A stretch of 64,000 bases of DNA from Pseudeuparius sepicola. Lineage: Eukaryota > Arthropoda > Insecta > Coleoptera > Anthribidae. The notes under the pieces are model-generated. The model searched no databases and had not been told where the DNA came from. It was given only the letters and a program-made list of their open reading frames with translations. The position numbers were made by a program, and so were the translations under genes. Shown piece by piece: positions 25,175 to 36,094 of the stretch (its first letter is position 1; every line of letters begins with the position of its first letter). Location: NCBI GenBank assembly GCA_963920635.1, contig OY987298.1, positions 118,906,035 to 118,970,034 of the forward strand, given 5' to 3'.

Positions 25175-25339
25175 TACGAGGAATATTTTAAGAAATATAA
25201 GCAATATTCCACAATTTCTATCCATACCTATCCATACTGTATACACAAATCCACTGCATGGGTGGGTTTGATTCAGACGCACACAAAAAGCTTTTCTATC
25301 AACCCCTTTTGTGTGGTCAAAAGGCATTTGGCTATAATG

Positions 25340-25690
25340 TTACTACGCGTAAAAAACAATTTGCCAATATAGGTAATTTCCTTTACATTTAACCCTTCAT
25401 TAATTTGAATTGCAGAGTCGTCCGAATTTCCTGTCGGGCTACCGCAACACCCAACAACCGCATAGAAGTTAACTGGAGAATCCACAATTGGGAACGCTAA
25501 ACAAACTCCTTCCTGGGTGCGGGGGAGGTCCAGGGCCGACATCAACTTAATTACCCGCCCCTGCCGAGATCCACCGGAAAGAGTAAAACTTCCAGCCAGC
25601 TTAATTGCACTTGATTGTAGGGGGCATCCCACACAGACAGTATCTATCCCTCATCGCCGCAAATCAAGTTCAATGGGGTTTCGACGGGTT
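25340..25690 (-). repeat. Dispersed repeat R3, copy 1 (partner at 41.8 kb)
   Basis: Read on the minus strand it shares ordered text with about 41815-42100 on the plus strand: CCATTGAACTTGAT, CAATTAAGCTGGCTGGAAG, TCGGCCCTGGACCTCCCC, TGTGGATTCTCCA and CGCGGTTG/TGCGGTTG. This copy keeps a 119-residue open frame (25273-25632) with LDLPRTQEG and VDSPVNFYAVVG. The other copy is closed by indels. I do not recognise the peptide. Confidence 0.65.
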
Positions 25691-27010
25691 AGGTTTAATA
25701 CAGGTTGAATACGCCCATTTAATTTTGTGAGATAATAATAATTATGGCCGAAGTTTGAGAGGGTGACTCAAAATTACAAGGTGCTCGCTCTCACCTAGTT
25801 TCCACTCTCTGAAAACATACAGAAATATATAAAATATAAGCCATAAGACCTCTTTAGTTCCGTAATAATTATTTTCTTTAATTTTTTGACACATGCACAG
25901 ATTATGTCTAGTGTAAATAATTCTATTATCTAATAAAATGTTCTTCCTATTCTCGAATTTAAAGCCTTTTCTTTGCTTTAATTAGCAAACCACAGAGTTG
26001 CGTTTAATTTCTCTGTAGGTATAGTAAAGTAGGTACATCGAAAAGTTTTATTAAAATTTTAATCAAAATTTGCACTCGCGAAGTTTAGTGGTAGGCTTAC
26101 TTCGAACCTTTGCATCTTTGTGTAGAAAGAGTTAGTCCAAAACCTTTTTTGTCACAATTAGAATAGGTGATTTCGTAGGTACCAAATTTTAAGTCAATCA
26201 ATTTACCTTGGTCTACCTATTAAAAATGTATGTAAAGTGTAATTCTTATAAAATTTGTCTATGGACTTTACGAAAAGTACAATTTATCTGGCTAATTAGG
26301 GTAGGTATACATAAATAAATATATTCTACAGGGTGTACATAAACAAAGGAATAAATTCACTTTCTCGACAAGTTTTTCAGAGAAATCCTAACTTACGTAA
26401 ATTTTTGATGTATATAAAAAGCGCTTAGTTTGATATGGTACTCTCATTTGTGGTATCACAATGTTCTGGATATGACGTCATAGGTAATTTTTTCAAATGA
26501 CAACCTATATTTTTTGAATATACCCTCTGATGGAGCATGTTTGTTACATACAGCACGTTAAAATTATCGAGAAAAGGAAATTGTCGAGAAAATTTATTTT
26601 ATACCTATGAGTTTAAAATTCATTTATTTTATTTAACAAAATGACCACGAATCTAGTTAGTTGAGTGTTCAAACCAAAATTCTTTCTGGGCGTGGCAGTA
26701 TTCAAGAGAGTTAATAAACTCTCATTGGGCTTTACTGAAAGTTTATTGGGAACTGGTACATTGATTTCGAAACATTTATAAGATGGTCACAAAGAAAGTA
26801 ATCGAATGGAATTAAGCCCAGAGACCTTGCGGATACTCAGTTCCAAAGAAACTTCTACGAAGGCTTCAGTTTGAACTCTTAATGAACTAGATGGTTGTCC
26901 ACTTTTCTAAATAAAATAAATTAATTTTAAGCCACATAATAGTTATTTATATACCAAGTTCAGCTATTTATGTCTTATGTTTAATTTAGTTGCCGAGGCC
27001 TCTGACCGAG
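25691..27010. other. No gene recognised
   Basis: AT-rich unassigned DNA. A TACAGGGTG motif lies at 26327-26335, followed by inverted words ATAAATTCACTTTCTCGAC and GTCGAGAAAATTTAT (to about 26600), so a small transposon fragment is possible. Confidence 0.4.
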
Positions 27011-27383
27011 TAAAATAAAGCGCGTGAGTCATAAAAAGAACTTCAGTGCCGAGGTACATATATTATATTTTTCCTGCTCCCTCCCCCGTAAGTTCAATTT
27101 ACATGCTCGCGAAAAGTGAAATGTTCGAGGTGCCCTGTTGCTAGGTACAAAAAGTGGTTGGTAGGTACAAAAAGTATTGCCTAGCAACGATGCAACGATT
27201 ATGCAGCATGGACTTTAAAACCATTAATAAAATATATGTAGCAACTTGAAACTGGCGTCAAATTTAATATGTTTCACATCGATTGTTTTATAAACTGGTT
27301 TTAATCAAAAAGAATACCATTTCATGCCAAAGAATTAAGAATATGGATATATTTTTCAGTGTCAAATAATGTGGCTAATAGCA

Positions 27384-27456
27384 AAGTCAAGCAGCAGTGA
27401 ACGTAACGCTGCGCGATGGTAAACCGTTAGTCACGGGTTCGAGTCCCACACAAAAC
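27384..27456 (+). other. tRNA-like sequence (pseudo-tRNA or SINE head)
   Basis: A good internal promoter B-box, GGTTCGAGTCC, lies at 27436-27446 in a T-arm context (CACGGGTTCGAGTCCCAC), with a T8 run at 27473-27480. The D-arm and acceptor stem do not fold convincingly. A functional tRNA is therefore unlikely; a decayed tRNA or tRNA-derived SINE head is more plausible. Confidence 0.45.
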
Positions 27457-27755
27457 CCAAGCTTTTTTTTATTTATTTTTTATTATCGCTGCATTCCACT
27501 TGTATTTATTATCTACTTATTTTAATTTTAGTAATGTTTATTATTAATATTATTACTCACAATCTACTCCATCTCGTTTAATTAATATTCTCTATATATT
27601 TTTTATAATAGGAACTTGTCGAAAGCAGGAAAAATATAATACATTGCACGATGCGCAAGCTCTTTTTTGGCCTTGTGGCGTTGCCTCGGTCCTTAAACAA
27701 CCTCCTCGGCCAAAAAAAAGGGGACTTACGCATCTTGCAATGTAAATAACTATTT

Positions 27756-29412
27756 TTGAAATCGGGAAAAAAATTTATTAGGCAAAAAAATAATCATAAT
27801 GGATCACCCGTCCATGAACCGACTGACTGCTCGCGGTGTTGCTTGACTTTGACGAGCCTCCATGAAAAATAGATTGATATACAAATCTACTAAAATATGT
27901 ATAGTGAAAGATTGCACTGGCTATAGGTAACAATTTCGCAATGTGTCCGAAAAGTTAAATGGGACTTTTTTATTGGCCGGGTTTTGAATATTTTGTCACT
28001 TTTCAGAGGCGATGGCTCCGCGCCTGACGTTTGAAGTTTACATCTCGTCAAGGCCTACTTATTGAAAAAATCGTAACTTCAATAATTGGCCACTTCAGTA
28101 TGCCGATTTCTGAGCTTTTAATGACGATTTTGAGACACTTCACTGCCGATTTCAAGAAATAGTTATTTATGTACCAAAGCACTGAAGTTCAACTTTTTAT
28201 GACTCATGTGGAGTTTAGTTGCTGAGGCCTCTGGCCGAGGCAAATAAACCACATGAGTCATAAAAAGAACTTCAGTGCCGAGGTACATATTATATTTTTC
28301 TTGAAATCGGAAAAAAAATGTTTTATTAGGCAAGAAAATAATAATAAGGGATCACCCATACATATTATATTTTTCTTGAAATCGGAAAAAAAATGTTTTA
28401 TTAGGCAAGAAAATAATAATAAGGGATCACCCGTCCACGAACCGACTACGCGCGGCGTTGCTTGACTTTACCGATCGCTCTACCTGGGACAAGTATAATG
28501 ATGTACGGCACCTTCTGACAGAAAAACCAAACTGCTGCTTCTTGTGCAGCCTACACAACAAATCTATTGATTTTCAAATTTGCTAAAATATGTATACTGA
28601 AGGATTGCGCTTCTATAGGAAACAATTTCGCAATGTGTACGAAAAGTTAAATGAGCCTTTATCGGCCGGGTTTTGAATATTTGGTCACTTTTGACGGGCG
28701 ATTTCTCCGCGTCTGACGTTTGATGTTTACATCTCGCCAAGGCCTACTTATTGAAAAAATCGTACAATAATGGGCTACATTATTGTACGATTTCTGTGCT
28801 TTTAATGACGATTTTGGGACATTTTAATGCCGATTTCAAGAAATAGTTATTTATGTACCAAGGCATTGAAGTTCAACTTTTTATGAACAAACCACATGAG
28901 TCATAAAAAGAACTTCAGTGCCGAGGTACATTTTTTTTTGAAATCGGAAAAAAAAGTTTTATTAGGCAAGAAAATAGTAATAAGGGATCACCCGTTCATG
29001 AACCGACTACGCGCGGCGTTGCTTGACTTTGACGATCGCTCTACCTAGGTCAAGTATGACAAAGACACGGCGGCTTCGAACAGAAAAACCATACTGCTGC
29101 TTGTTGTGCAGCCTCCATATTAAATCTATTGATATTCAAACCTACTAAAATATTTATACTGATAGATTGCGCTGCTATATAGGTACCTAACAATTTCGCA
29201 ATGTGTCCGAATAATGAAATGTGCCTTTATTGGCCGGGTTTTGAATATTTGGTCACTTTTGACGGGCGATGGCTCCGCGTCTGACGTTTGATGTTTACAT
29301 TTCGCCAAGGCCGACTTATTGAAAAAATCGCACAATAATGGGTTACTTCAGTGCCGATTTCTGAGCTTTTAATGACGATTTTGGGACACTTTACTGCCGA
29401 TTTCAAGAAAAT
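27756..29412 (+). repeat. Tandem array of a roughly 560-640 bp noncoding unit
   Basis: Three successive units share AATCGGAAAAAAA, TTATTAGGCAAGAAAATA, GGATCACCCGT, GAACCGACTACGCGCGGCG, TGGCCGGGTTTTGAATATTT and GACGATTTTGGGACA. Between the first and second units lies a hairpin (about 28171-28285) built from GTACCAAAGCACTGAAGTTC and its inverse around GAGGCCTCTGGCCGAGGC. Partial copies occur at 26985-27060 and at the left edge of the window. No protein is encoded. Confidence 0.8.
28286..28435 (+). repeat. Exact 75 bp tandem duplication inside the array
   Basis: 28286-28360 and 28361-28435 both start CATATTATATTTTTCTTG and run through GGGATCACCC. They appear identical apart from the last few bases, indicating a recent slippage or unequal exchange. 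Confidence 0.85.
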
Positions 29413-31245
29413 TTATTTTTCGAAAATTTGCATGATGCCATAAGTGCTTTCCACAAAAAATTGTGAGGATTTACCCGAAAAACTTTTCCTTTTCGAAAGA
29501 CCGAATGTAATCTTTAGTTTGTGTACACACAGTGGATAGGTATACTCACTATTTCTGGATCAATTGTTAATATATCTTATAGTTTCATCTATTCACAGTT
29601 GTTTACTAGCCTATGTGTGATTGTCTAACTCTGTATTACTGTTTACTTAATGTAGTATAAACTTAGGATTTACAATTTTTCTGAAATCGAAAACTTTTAG
29701 TCTCTACACTACCTGCCTTAAGATATTGGGCAACCGTTTGTAATGAATTGGCAGGACCCTCTAATTTAGGCTTTAACGAATGTAACAACTCTTTGCTCTA
29801 TATTCATTTGTATTTGCATCTACCAATAGAATATGAGGAACAAAGAACGCGCTTTGCATTTTCATCCCAAATTCACCTTCCAGGACACCCGTACGTATTT
29901 CCGGCTCGACCGCACGGGCGCTGATAATGACCACAAAGCAAAACTACGCACACAATGGCCGTTCGCTGGCGCTTTGTTTTTCTTTTGCGGTGAATTATCG
30001 CCGGGCCGCCGGGGAAAATCAATCTCGGCGGGCGATAAGAGCCGCCGAGATGCGGGAGGCAGATAGTGAACGGCCGCCGCCGCCGCCGCCGCCGCCGCCC
30101 CCGCTTCCGCCCGATAAACAAAACAACGATTGGCGGCGCGCCGGCGGTCAAGGGAGGCCCTGGGCCCTGGCCAACTGGACCTGGAACGGGTCGGCTGGTG
30201 TGACCCATTTTATAGGTGGGATATGTAGGTATATAGATAAGATGCGTAAAGGAAGATCGCCTCTAGTTTCTTCTTTCTACAGACAGAGTCGATAGGAGGA
30301 GAGAATCTTTCTTTTTATATTACTAATTTACAACGAAAAATAATTCGGAATAAAAAATTGGCTTGTCGAAATAAATCTGAGATTAGATGTAGGTACATGC
30401 GGTAATAAATTAAGAAAACACAAAATATTTCACGAGATAAGAAAAGTGTTTGATACTGGACACCTCGGAAATATATATGAAGGTCGAGGAAAACAAATGT
30501 TCTCTATTTTTTATTGGTAGTCCCAAGGGACATTATGTCATAGGCAGTAGGGTACTTATTTCATGGCCATGAGAAAAGAGCATACTTGATAAAAAGTTTT
30601 GCTTGTATTTTAAAGTGAAGTTGCTATGTAGAAACTAACATTTCATATACGAGGTATCCAGGAAAAACATGAAGATGTCATACATTTATTTTTAATCTTT
30701 CGACAAAGCGTGAATGGCAATAGTTGTTCAGAATTAAAAGGTACGAGAGAATGATAATTTCCACTTTTGGTAATATTGGCATTGGCCCACTATTTCAAAA
30801 AAGTAAGTCCAAGGTTAAAGTGAAGAAGAGGGGAAAATGAGTTTGATGTTATTACTTTACTTCGCATAGTTGGTTGTGACGAAAATGACATTAGTGGTAT
30901 TTTTAACTGAGGCACTGATCCGATGAGAGATGTGAGACAGATTCAATTCTCACTTGTGTAGTTAACCTAACAATTTTTCGTATTAATTTTTTGTTGATAA
31001 TTTCGATCGCTTGTCTGTATTGTTTGTCATTAAAATAACAAATAGCGAACCGAGATGGCAAAATGTCCGAAGAAAAAAGAAATCGAGTTAGGTATTTCAA
31101 GTGCAAAATAACTTTCCACTACATTTTCCTACTTTGTCGATCACTGATTTCAGTGGTCGCATCTTGTCCCTCTTATGTATATATAGGTATTTAAAAATAA
31201 CGGAAAATAGGATATAAACTTAAATTTTCAAATTAAAACAAAGTA
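29413..31245. other. No gene recognised; GC-rich patch with (CCG)n at 29.9-30.2 kb
   Basis: A GC-rich, CpG-dense section spans about 29870-30200, with a CCG trinucleotide run near 30070-30100 that would encode polyproline or polyarginine. An open frame at 29927-30295 is probably compositional. The rest is AT-rich and unassigned. Confidence 0.4.
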
Positions 31246-31400
31246 GAATTCTTATAGTCAAAACTCCACAATCAGTTTCTTTAATGAAAACTGTACATGT
31301 TTCGAACCTCTAAGCGTTCATCATCAGCAGTAAAATTACTTTAGTGATAAATGACAAAGCTAGAAAAAGGAAAAGGTGAAATACAGGCAAAAAAGGAAAC
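31246..31400 (-). mobile_element. Solo terminal fragment of a Penelope-like element
   Basis: Read on the minus strand the text parallels the 3' end of the PLE at 37.9 kb: a hammerhead, then AAAGAAACTGATTGTGG (compare AAAAAGAAATTGTGGGA there). No reverse transcriptase or GIY-YIG sequence adjoins it, so it is an isolated terminus. Confidence 0.6.
31290..31331 (-). ncRNA. Hammerhead ribozyme motif, family C
   Basis: On the minus strand the order is stem I ACUG, core CUGAUGA, one extra U, stem II GAAC/GUUC around an 8-base loop, core GAAA, self-complementary stem III A-CAUG-U, cleavage triplet GUA, then stem I CAGU. Stem I pairs 4 of 4. The short palindromic stem III is the form known from PLE termini, which is thought to act as a dimer. 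Confidence 0.8.
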
Positions 31401-32276
31401 TCGATTACCTTACCTTCTAATCAACTCTGAAGATATTAAATCATTTTAGTAAACTTCGAAACGAAAATTAATACATATATATGACATATACAGGGTGTAT
31501 CTTTGATAGGTACAGAAATTTTAACCACGTAATCGGGGACGTTCATAAAACCGAAAAATGAAAAAAAAATTTTTTTTAATCGATGTTTAGAAAATGGGGC
31601 AAATCAATCTTTATCCGTGCTCAATGCACGCCGCTGGATCGTCACTAGAAGCGCTGAGAGGGGAGGTCTAACCTCTCCCTAGGAGATGGAGGGGAATAAC
31701 GTTAGATTAGGAAGGGGAATACCGCGACGTTGCCGCATGTCAGAGTGGAATAAATCTGCTTGCAGAATTAGGTACCTAGGTACCTTTGAAAATTACTGCT
31801 GGTAGGTATCCACGTTTTTTTATGATGTCGGTTGCTGTGACGAACTGTTTATTGCTTTCTTCACAGGCGCACACAATAATTTAACAAACACGTCAGTTTT
31901 TATCACTTTACTGTTATTTTAAGTCCCTAGGCAGCAGAAATGTATCCGAGCGCCGCTCGGAGAAGTCATTGCTAGAAAACTCATTGCTGATTTCACACTC
32001 ATAATTTTTTGACAAGTCTTTTGTGGAGTAGGTATCTACCTACCTACCTATTTTACAACTGATTTTCAGGCCGCAATTTTTTTATACTAATAATTAGCCA
32101 TCTCTTGGGACACCTTGGGATAATAAATTTCTGATCGGCAATCAACTGAATAAAGTATTTGTTTTAAAATACAAATTATCTGTAAAAATTGCAAATTTCC
32201 ACAACCACCCATAGGGTAGAGCGTAGAGCAGCGGCGCGTTACTTTTTTTTAGCGAGTGTTCGCCTGTAGCCCTATC

Positions 32277-32840
32277 ATCTCGAAAAAAGTGGGGGAAGAC
32301 TGTAATTTGACGTGAATTTAACGCGCGGCTTCGATTTGTTCATAGTTTTTAATATTTTTCAACCCTTGCCCGATAGTGCGCCACCTTTAAACCCCCTCGG
32401 GGTTGTGGTCCTATGTATTATCTACTTTTAAAAGTTATTCGTTTCCGAAAAAAGTGGGGGAAGACTGTCATTTGATGTGAATTTAACGCGCGGCCCCGAT
32501 TTGTTCATCGTTTTTAATATTTTTCTACCCTTGCCTGATGGTGCGCCACTTTTAAACCCCCTCAGGGTTGTTGTCCTGTCTATTGTCTACTTTTAATAGT
32601 ATATTACACACCGAGGTGTCTCGAGATAAAGTAAACTTTCCACCCGGGCGGGAGGGCGGGAAGTAAAAGTCAAAAAATTGACACTTTCAAACTTCTAAAA
32701 AGTCAGAAATGTCGATATTACATACATGGTTGTAAATAAAAAATTATTCGGTTCCGAAAATAGTTGGGGAAGACTGTCAAATTGGCGTGCTTATCATTTC
32801 CGCATTTTTTAACCCTTTGCCGTTTCGGAACTCTCTCAAG
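32277..32840 (+). repeat. Three diverged direct repeats inside the 3.56 kb element
   Basis: Copies start at about 32281, 32446 and 32755 with CGAAAAAAGTGGGGGAAGAC or a variant. The first two continue through TTAACGCGCGGC, ATTTGTTCAT, TGCGCCAC and TTTAAACCCCCTC with a 165-base period. The third is shorter. Confidence 0.75.
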
Positions 32841-33951
32841 TTAATTCCTTACCATTCCTCTTACTTTTCGTAAAAACTTGGTGGCGAAATGTCGCGTAAT
32901 GTCCCCAAAAACCGAAAAACAGCGACTCCTCCTGGTGAATTTAAGCTTCTGCGTGCCCTTGACTACTGCCCGACATTCCTTCGCCGAGATTCGCCAGGCG
33001 CGGGCATATGACGTTGGCGTCGGGCGCTGGCGTCCGACGCCAACTTCACACAAAAACGACGCCGCGCCGAATCGCGCAATAATTACAATTACGAATGAAT
33101 TCACTGGCACTGATTCACTCGATTTTGCTCCATTTCCACGCCGCCCGGCCCGGCCGACCTACTAAATTACAGCTGGGCGAGGAGCGCAAGCGCGGGGCGC
33201 CACTTGACATCGACACTACAGGTGATCCCCACTACTCATAACTAGTGCGCGATATTAGCCAATCGCGGCTCGCGGCTCGCGGCCCCTACTTCTCTCGGGG
33301 CGGCGCTACTATGTTGCCAAGTGTGCTGAAAATTTACCTGATTTAGTAATTTAATTCCATATAAATTTAATTGTGTAGTGGATTTTTACATGGATTTACC
33401 CGTTTTTGTGCGTAATAATTATACGAGATAGTAGATTAACTTATAACGAAAGAAACCCCGTATAAATCCGCGAAAATCAAAAATCGGATTTAAGGGACTT
33501 TAAGTCAGTTTGGGGACATGTCGGCATAAACGGCAACACCGAATAGTGGTATTGAATGGTATGGGGGAAAGCTTGTGCGCCGTCACCGTACCGCCGCGCC
33601 GTAGCCGACGCGCTAGTCGAAGATCGTCCGTCCGATTATTATGGGATTTAACAGCTGATTGATATCGATCCGCGTCCGCCTGTAATTTTTGGGAGCGCCA
33701 GCTTCAACAAGCAATTTATTATTATACAGAATGCCTTACGTGTGGCTATTCTGTGGTATAACAATTCTGTTTCCAAAACGTGGACGCGTATGCAAACGTC
33801 GCGTCTCGCTAACCGATATTGTTCCGTTACTTTGCTTTGTTTTACGAACTGTCGTCGGAACTGAACCTGCTTCTGTACATTTTTCCAGATCCGTTCGCCA
33901 TTTTTTTGGACCAGCAGTGATGTCCAAACCTGTTGCAATTGCCGCTACGAA

Positions 33952-34790
33952 TTTGCAGTGAAATAACAAGTGATTTTTTCATATTTCCGTTAAGAAATGC
34001 AGTGTTAAACTTTCGCGGCCTTCGTATGAAAACAGTGCTAGATAGGTTCCTACTAGGTACCCCAATTACGCGCGAGGATAAAAGAAGCAGCTTCAAGGGT
34101 TCGCGAAAATTCGGGTTTTATTAGACGCATACGGTATGGATCTAATTGTACAATCCACCTAGTCGAGTCCCCGTTGGAATAAATCAGCTGAGGGAAACCG
34201 AGACGTCCCTAATATTTGGCATCGCGCCGCTTTAAGTGTGCAGTGAAAAAAAAACAAGTGTTTTGTTCGTATTTCCGTAAAAAGAGACTATGAAGTGTTA
34301 TACCTTCGCGACCATCGTATAAAAACAGTGCCACTAGTTAGGTAGGTACTTAGTGCTTTATGTGATTTTGTGAAGATTTTTGGATAGTATCTAAACACAA
34401 GAAAATAGTAAAAATAATCGATGCATCTCAAAGGTAGGCTTTTTCATGCTATTCGTCGAGCTATTCGCTAAAAGAACCTTTAAGGAGTTGTCCAAAAATT
34501 ATTTATTTATTTATTTAATCTCCACATACACCAAATGATACATGGTTGCGTCAATATTCTTCAAATACTGCGAAAAAGCCTCGGAAAAAGCGATTCGACT
34601 GGCAACCAGTTACCTAGTGCTTCTTGTGATTTTCGAGAGGATTTTTGGATAACATAAGAAAGGAGTACGACACCCGCAAGGAAAATCATCCAGGCATCCG
34701 AAAGGTAGTTTTTTTGCATGCTATTCGCTAAAAGAACCATTAAAGATTTGTTCAAAAACTAGTTGAAAGACTATTCCTGAAATACTGTGA
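33952..34790 (+). repeat. Two further pairs of diverged direct repeats
   Basis: The pair at about 33952-34075 and 34222-34350 shares GCAGTGAAA, ACAAGTG, ATTTCCGT, CTTTCGCG/CCTTCGCG and AAAACAGTGC. The pair at about 34350-34480 and 34610-34760 shares TGTGATTTT, GATTTTTGGATA, AAAGGTAG, CATGCTATTCG and GCTAAAAGAACC. Spacing of about 265-270 bases links all four as one degraded tandem unit. Confidence 0.65.
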
Positions 34791-35046
34791 AAGAGCTATA
34801 CGTCTGACAACGCTGCACGGCGGAATTGGGGGGGATCCGCCGGAACCGGCCTCAGTTCCAGCTGGTCCCGGCAAGGTCAAGGACCCATGGCCGTAGCGTC
34901 GGAAAAAGGGGTTTTAATAGCGTTTTAAAAAAAATTATTTCTGACGTTAATATGCACTTTAGAAAAATTTTAATTGCATAGGCGTAACAAGTGCATTTTT
35001 CCCGACCTGCCCTTAAAATTTCTGTACTTATCAAAGTTACACCCTG

Positions 35047-35086
35047 TATATATATATATATGACATATATATATATATATATATAT
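35047..35086. repeat. (TA)n tract at the right edge of the 3.56 kb element
   Basis: An AT dinucleotide run interrupted once by TGACATA. A near match to that context (ATATATGACATATA) also sits just left of the element at 31476-31490. Confidence 0.9.
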
Positions 35087-35381
35087 AATTACAAGAAAAG
35101 GTGATAATGGGCAAACACTCAAAGTTAACAAAAAGAAAAAACTAGTAACCGCATACACGTGTTTCATGCTATTTGCTATTTGCTGACTGAAGCTGCAAAT
35201 GTGCTGTTGGCTCCTGCCTGGACTTCATTTGTTGCTTCCCAAATCATGCCTATCTTTTGATTTGGTTAATGTTACACCGTACTGATGATTGCCAAATAGC
35301 ATGAAACACGTGTATGCGGTTACTAGTTTTTTCTTTTTGTTAACTTTGAGTGTTTGCCCATTATCACCTTTTCTTGTAATT
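35087..35381. mobile_element. Small inverted repeat bearing a PLE-type terminus
   Basis: The arms 35087-35175 and 35291-35381 are essentially perfect inverted copies of about 90 bp (ACAAGAAAAGGTGATAATGG, ACACGTGTTTCATGCTATTT). The spacer is about 115 bp. It lies between two (TA)n tracts. The right arm plus spacer carries a complete hammerhead; the left arm carries only the GAAAC and stem III half. It looks like an inverted duplication of a PLE end that broke within the ribozyme. Confidence 0.75.
35276..35320 (+). ncRNA. Hammerhead ribozyme motif, family D
   Basis: Order: stem I ACCGUA, core CUGAUGA, extra U, stem II UGC/GCA around CAAAUA with an unpaired U on the far side, core GAAA, self-complementary stem III A-CACGUG-U, triplet GUA, then stem I UGCGGU. 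Stem I pairs 6 of 6, including one G-U wobble. Stem II is short, so activity is less certain than for the other families. Confidence 0.7.
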
Positions 35382-35411
35382 ATTACATTTACACTCGCTA
35401 ATCTTACATCG

Positions 35412-35435
35412 TTATATATATATATATATATATAA

Positions 35436-35469
<34 letters not shown>
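35412..35469. repeat. (TA)n tract left of the PLE palindrome
   Basis: An AT dinucleotide run interrupted by ACG near 35434-35437. A matching tract lies at the other side of the palindrome (37963-37997), so the PLE probably inserted into or expanded a TA microsatellite. Confidence 0.9.
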
Positions 35470-35473
<4 letters not shown>

Positions 35474-35562
35474 TGAAGGGGGACCCCATGTGGGTTATTC
35501 ATATTTTAGAAAGGAAATAAAGGAAACAGACCTCAGTCCCACAATTTCTTTTTAATTCAAAA

Positions 35563-35603
35563 AGCTACCGGTTTCGTAACTCCCAAAGTTACATCATCAG
35601 GCT
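35563..35603 (-). ncRNA. Hammerhead ribozyme motif, family A, left copy
   Basis: This is the inverted copy of the motif at 37864-37904 and reads in the same direction as the left PLE copy, downstream of its GIY-YIG gene. Stem I AGC/GCU, core CUGAUGA plus extra U, stem II GUAACU/AGUUAC with loop UUGGG, core GAAA, stem III A-CCGG-U, triplet GUA. Confidence 0.85.
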
Positions 35604-36094
35604 AAAGCTATAATAAAAGGAGAATAAAGCTAAAAAAGGTCAGCAGCAATGCTAATCAATGACTGATATTAATTTAACAATTAATGAGTAAAAAATTCGT
35701 TCATTTACTTACAAATATCATCAAGAGCTGTACCGTTTTAAGAATGGAGTCTATTATAGTCATTGCACTAACTACTAGCATTTATATAACTAAATTTAAA
35801 AGGTAAGACAAACTAAGACAAGGGACATACAGATTAAAAATTCTTGTTAGGTCTATCTACGGCGGCGTAATAGCTGTAGGTGTTTCGAATTGGTTCTAGA
35901 ACATTTTTTATACAAAATTTTTTAATGGCTACGTATTTTGATGTTGGCGGCGCCCCCCATTGGCAAAGGTGGGAGCTAAGTCTTAGGAGAGAATTAGCAT
36001 TTACAGGTAACCTCAATATTTCCGAAAAACTAAAAGAAGAAACCGACAGTGCAGAAAACCCAACAGAAGAGTTAGGTATAGGTAGCTATTATAA

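Larger units (their letters stand above)
22724..25245. mobile_element. Foldback element FB-3, interrupted by a Tc1-like transposon
   Basis: The left arm is about 22724-23160. The right arm is 23207-23577 continuing at 25177-25245. The arms carry inverted copies of GTTGATAGAAATTGTGGAAT, GGTTGCCATGGTAACCGA, AATACGATACAATACAATTT and TGACAATGTTTAT. The centre is near 23185, flanked by GTGTACTTAAGTACTTAG and its inverse. Without the Tc1 insert the element is about 925 bp. No coding sequence belongs to the foldback itself. Confidence 0.8.
31491..35046. mobile_element. 3.56 kb TA-flanked inverted-repeat element
   Basis: The left end after TA is CAGGGTGTATCTTTGATAGG and the right end, inverted, is CAGGGTGTAACTTTGATAAG. 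Both continue into GTACAGAAATTTTAA, giving about 35 bp of terminal inverted repeat. The interior has no transposase. It holds a GC-rich CpG patch (about 32990-33700) and two sets of diverged direct repeats. It is either a non-autonomous Tc1/mariner-type element with captured DNA, or two solitary ends around host sequence. The promoter-like GC patch favours captured or host DNA. Confidence 0.6.

Noticed and set aside
29927..30295. 122-residue frame with a polyproline run
   Set aside because: It arises from a CCG trinucleotide run in a GC-rich patch; no domain, splice or promoter support.
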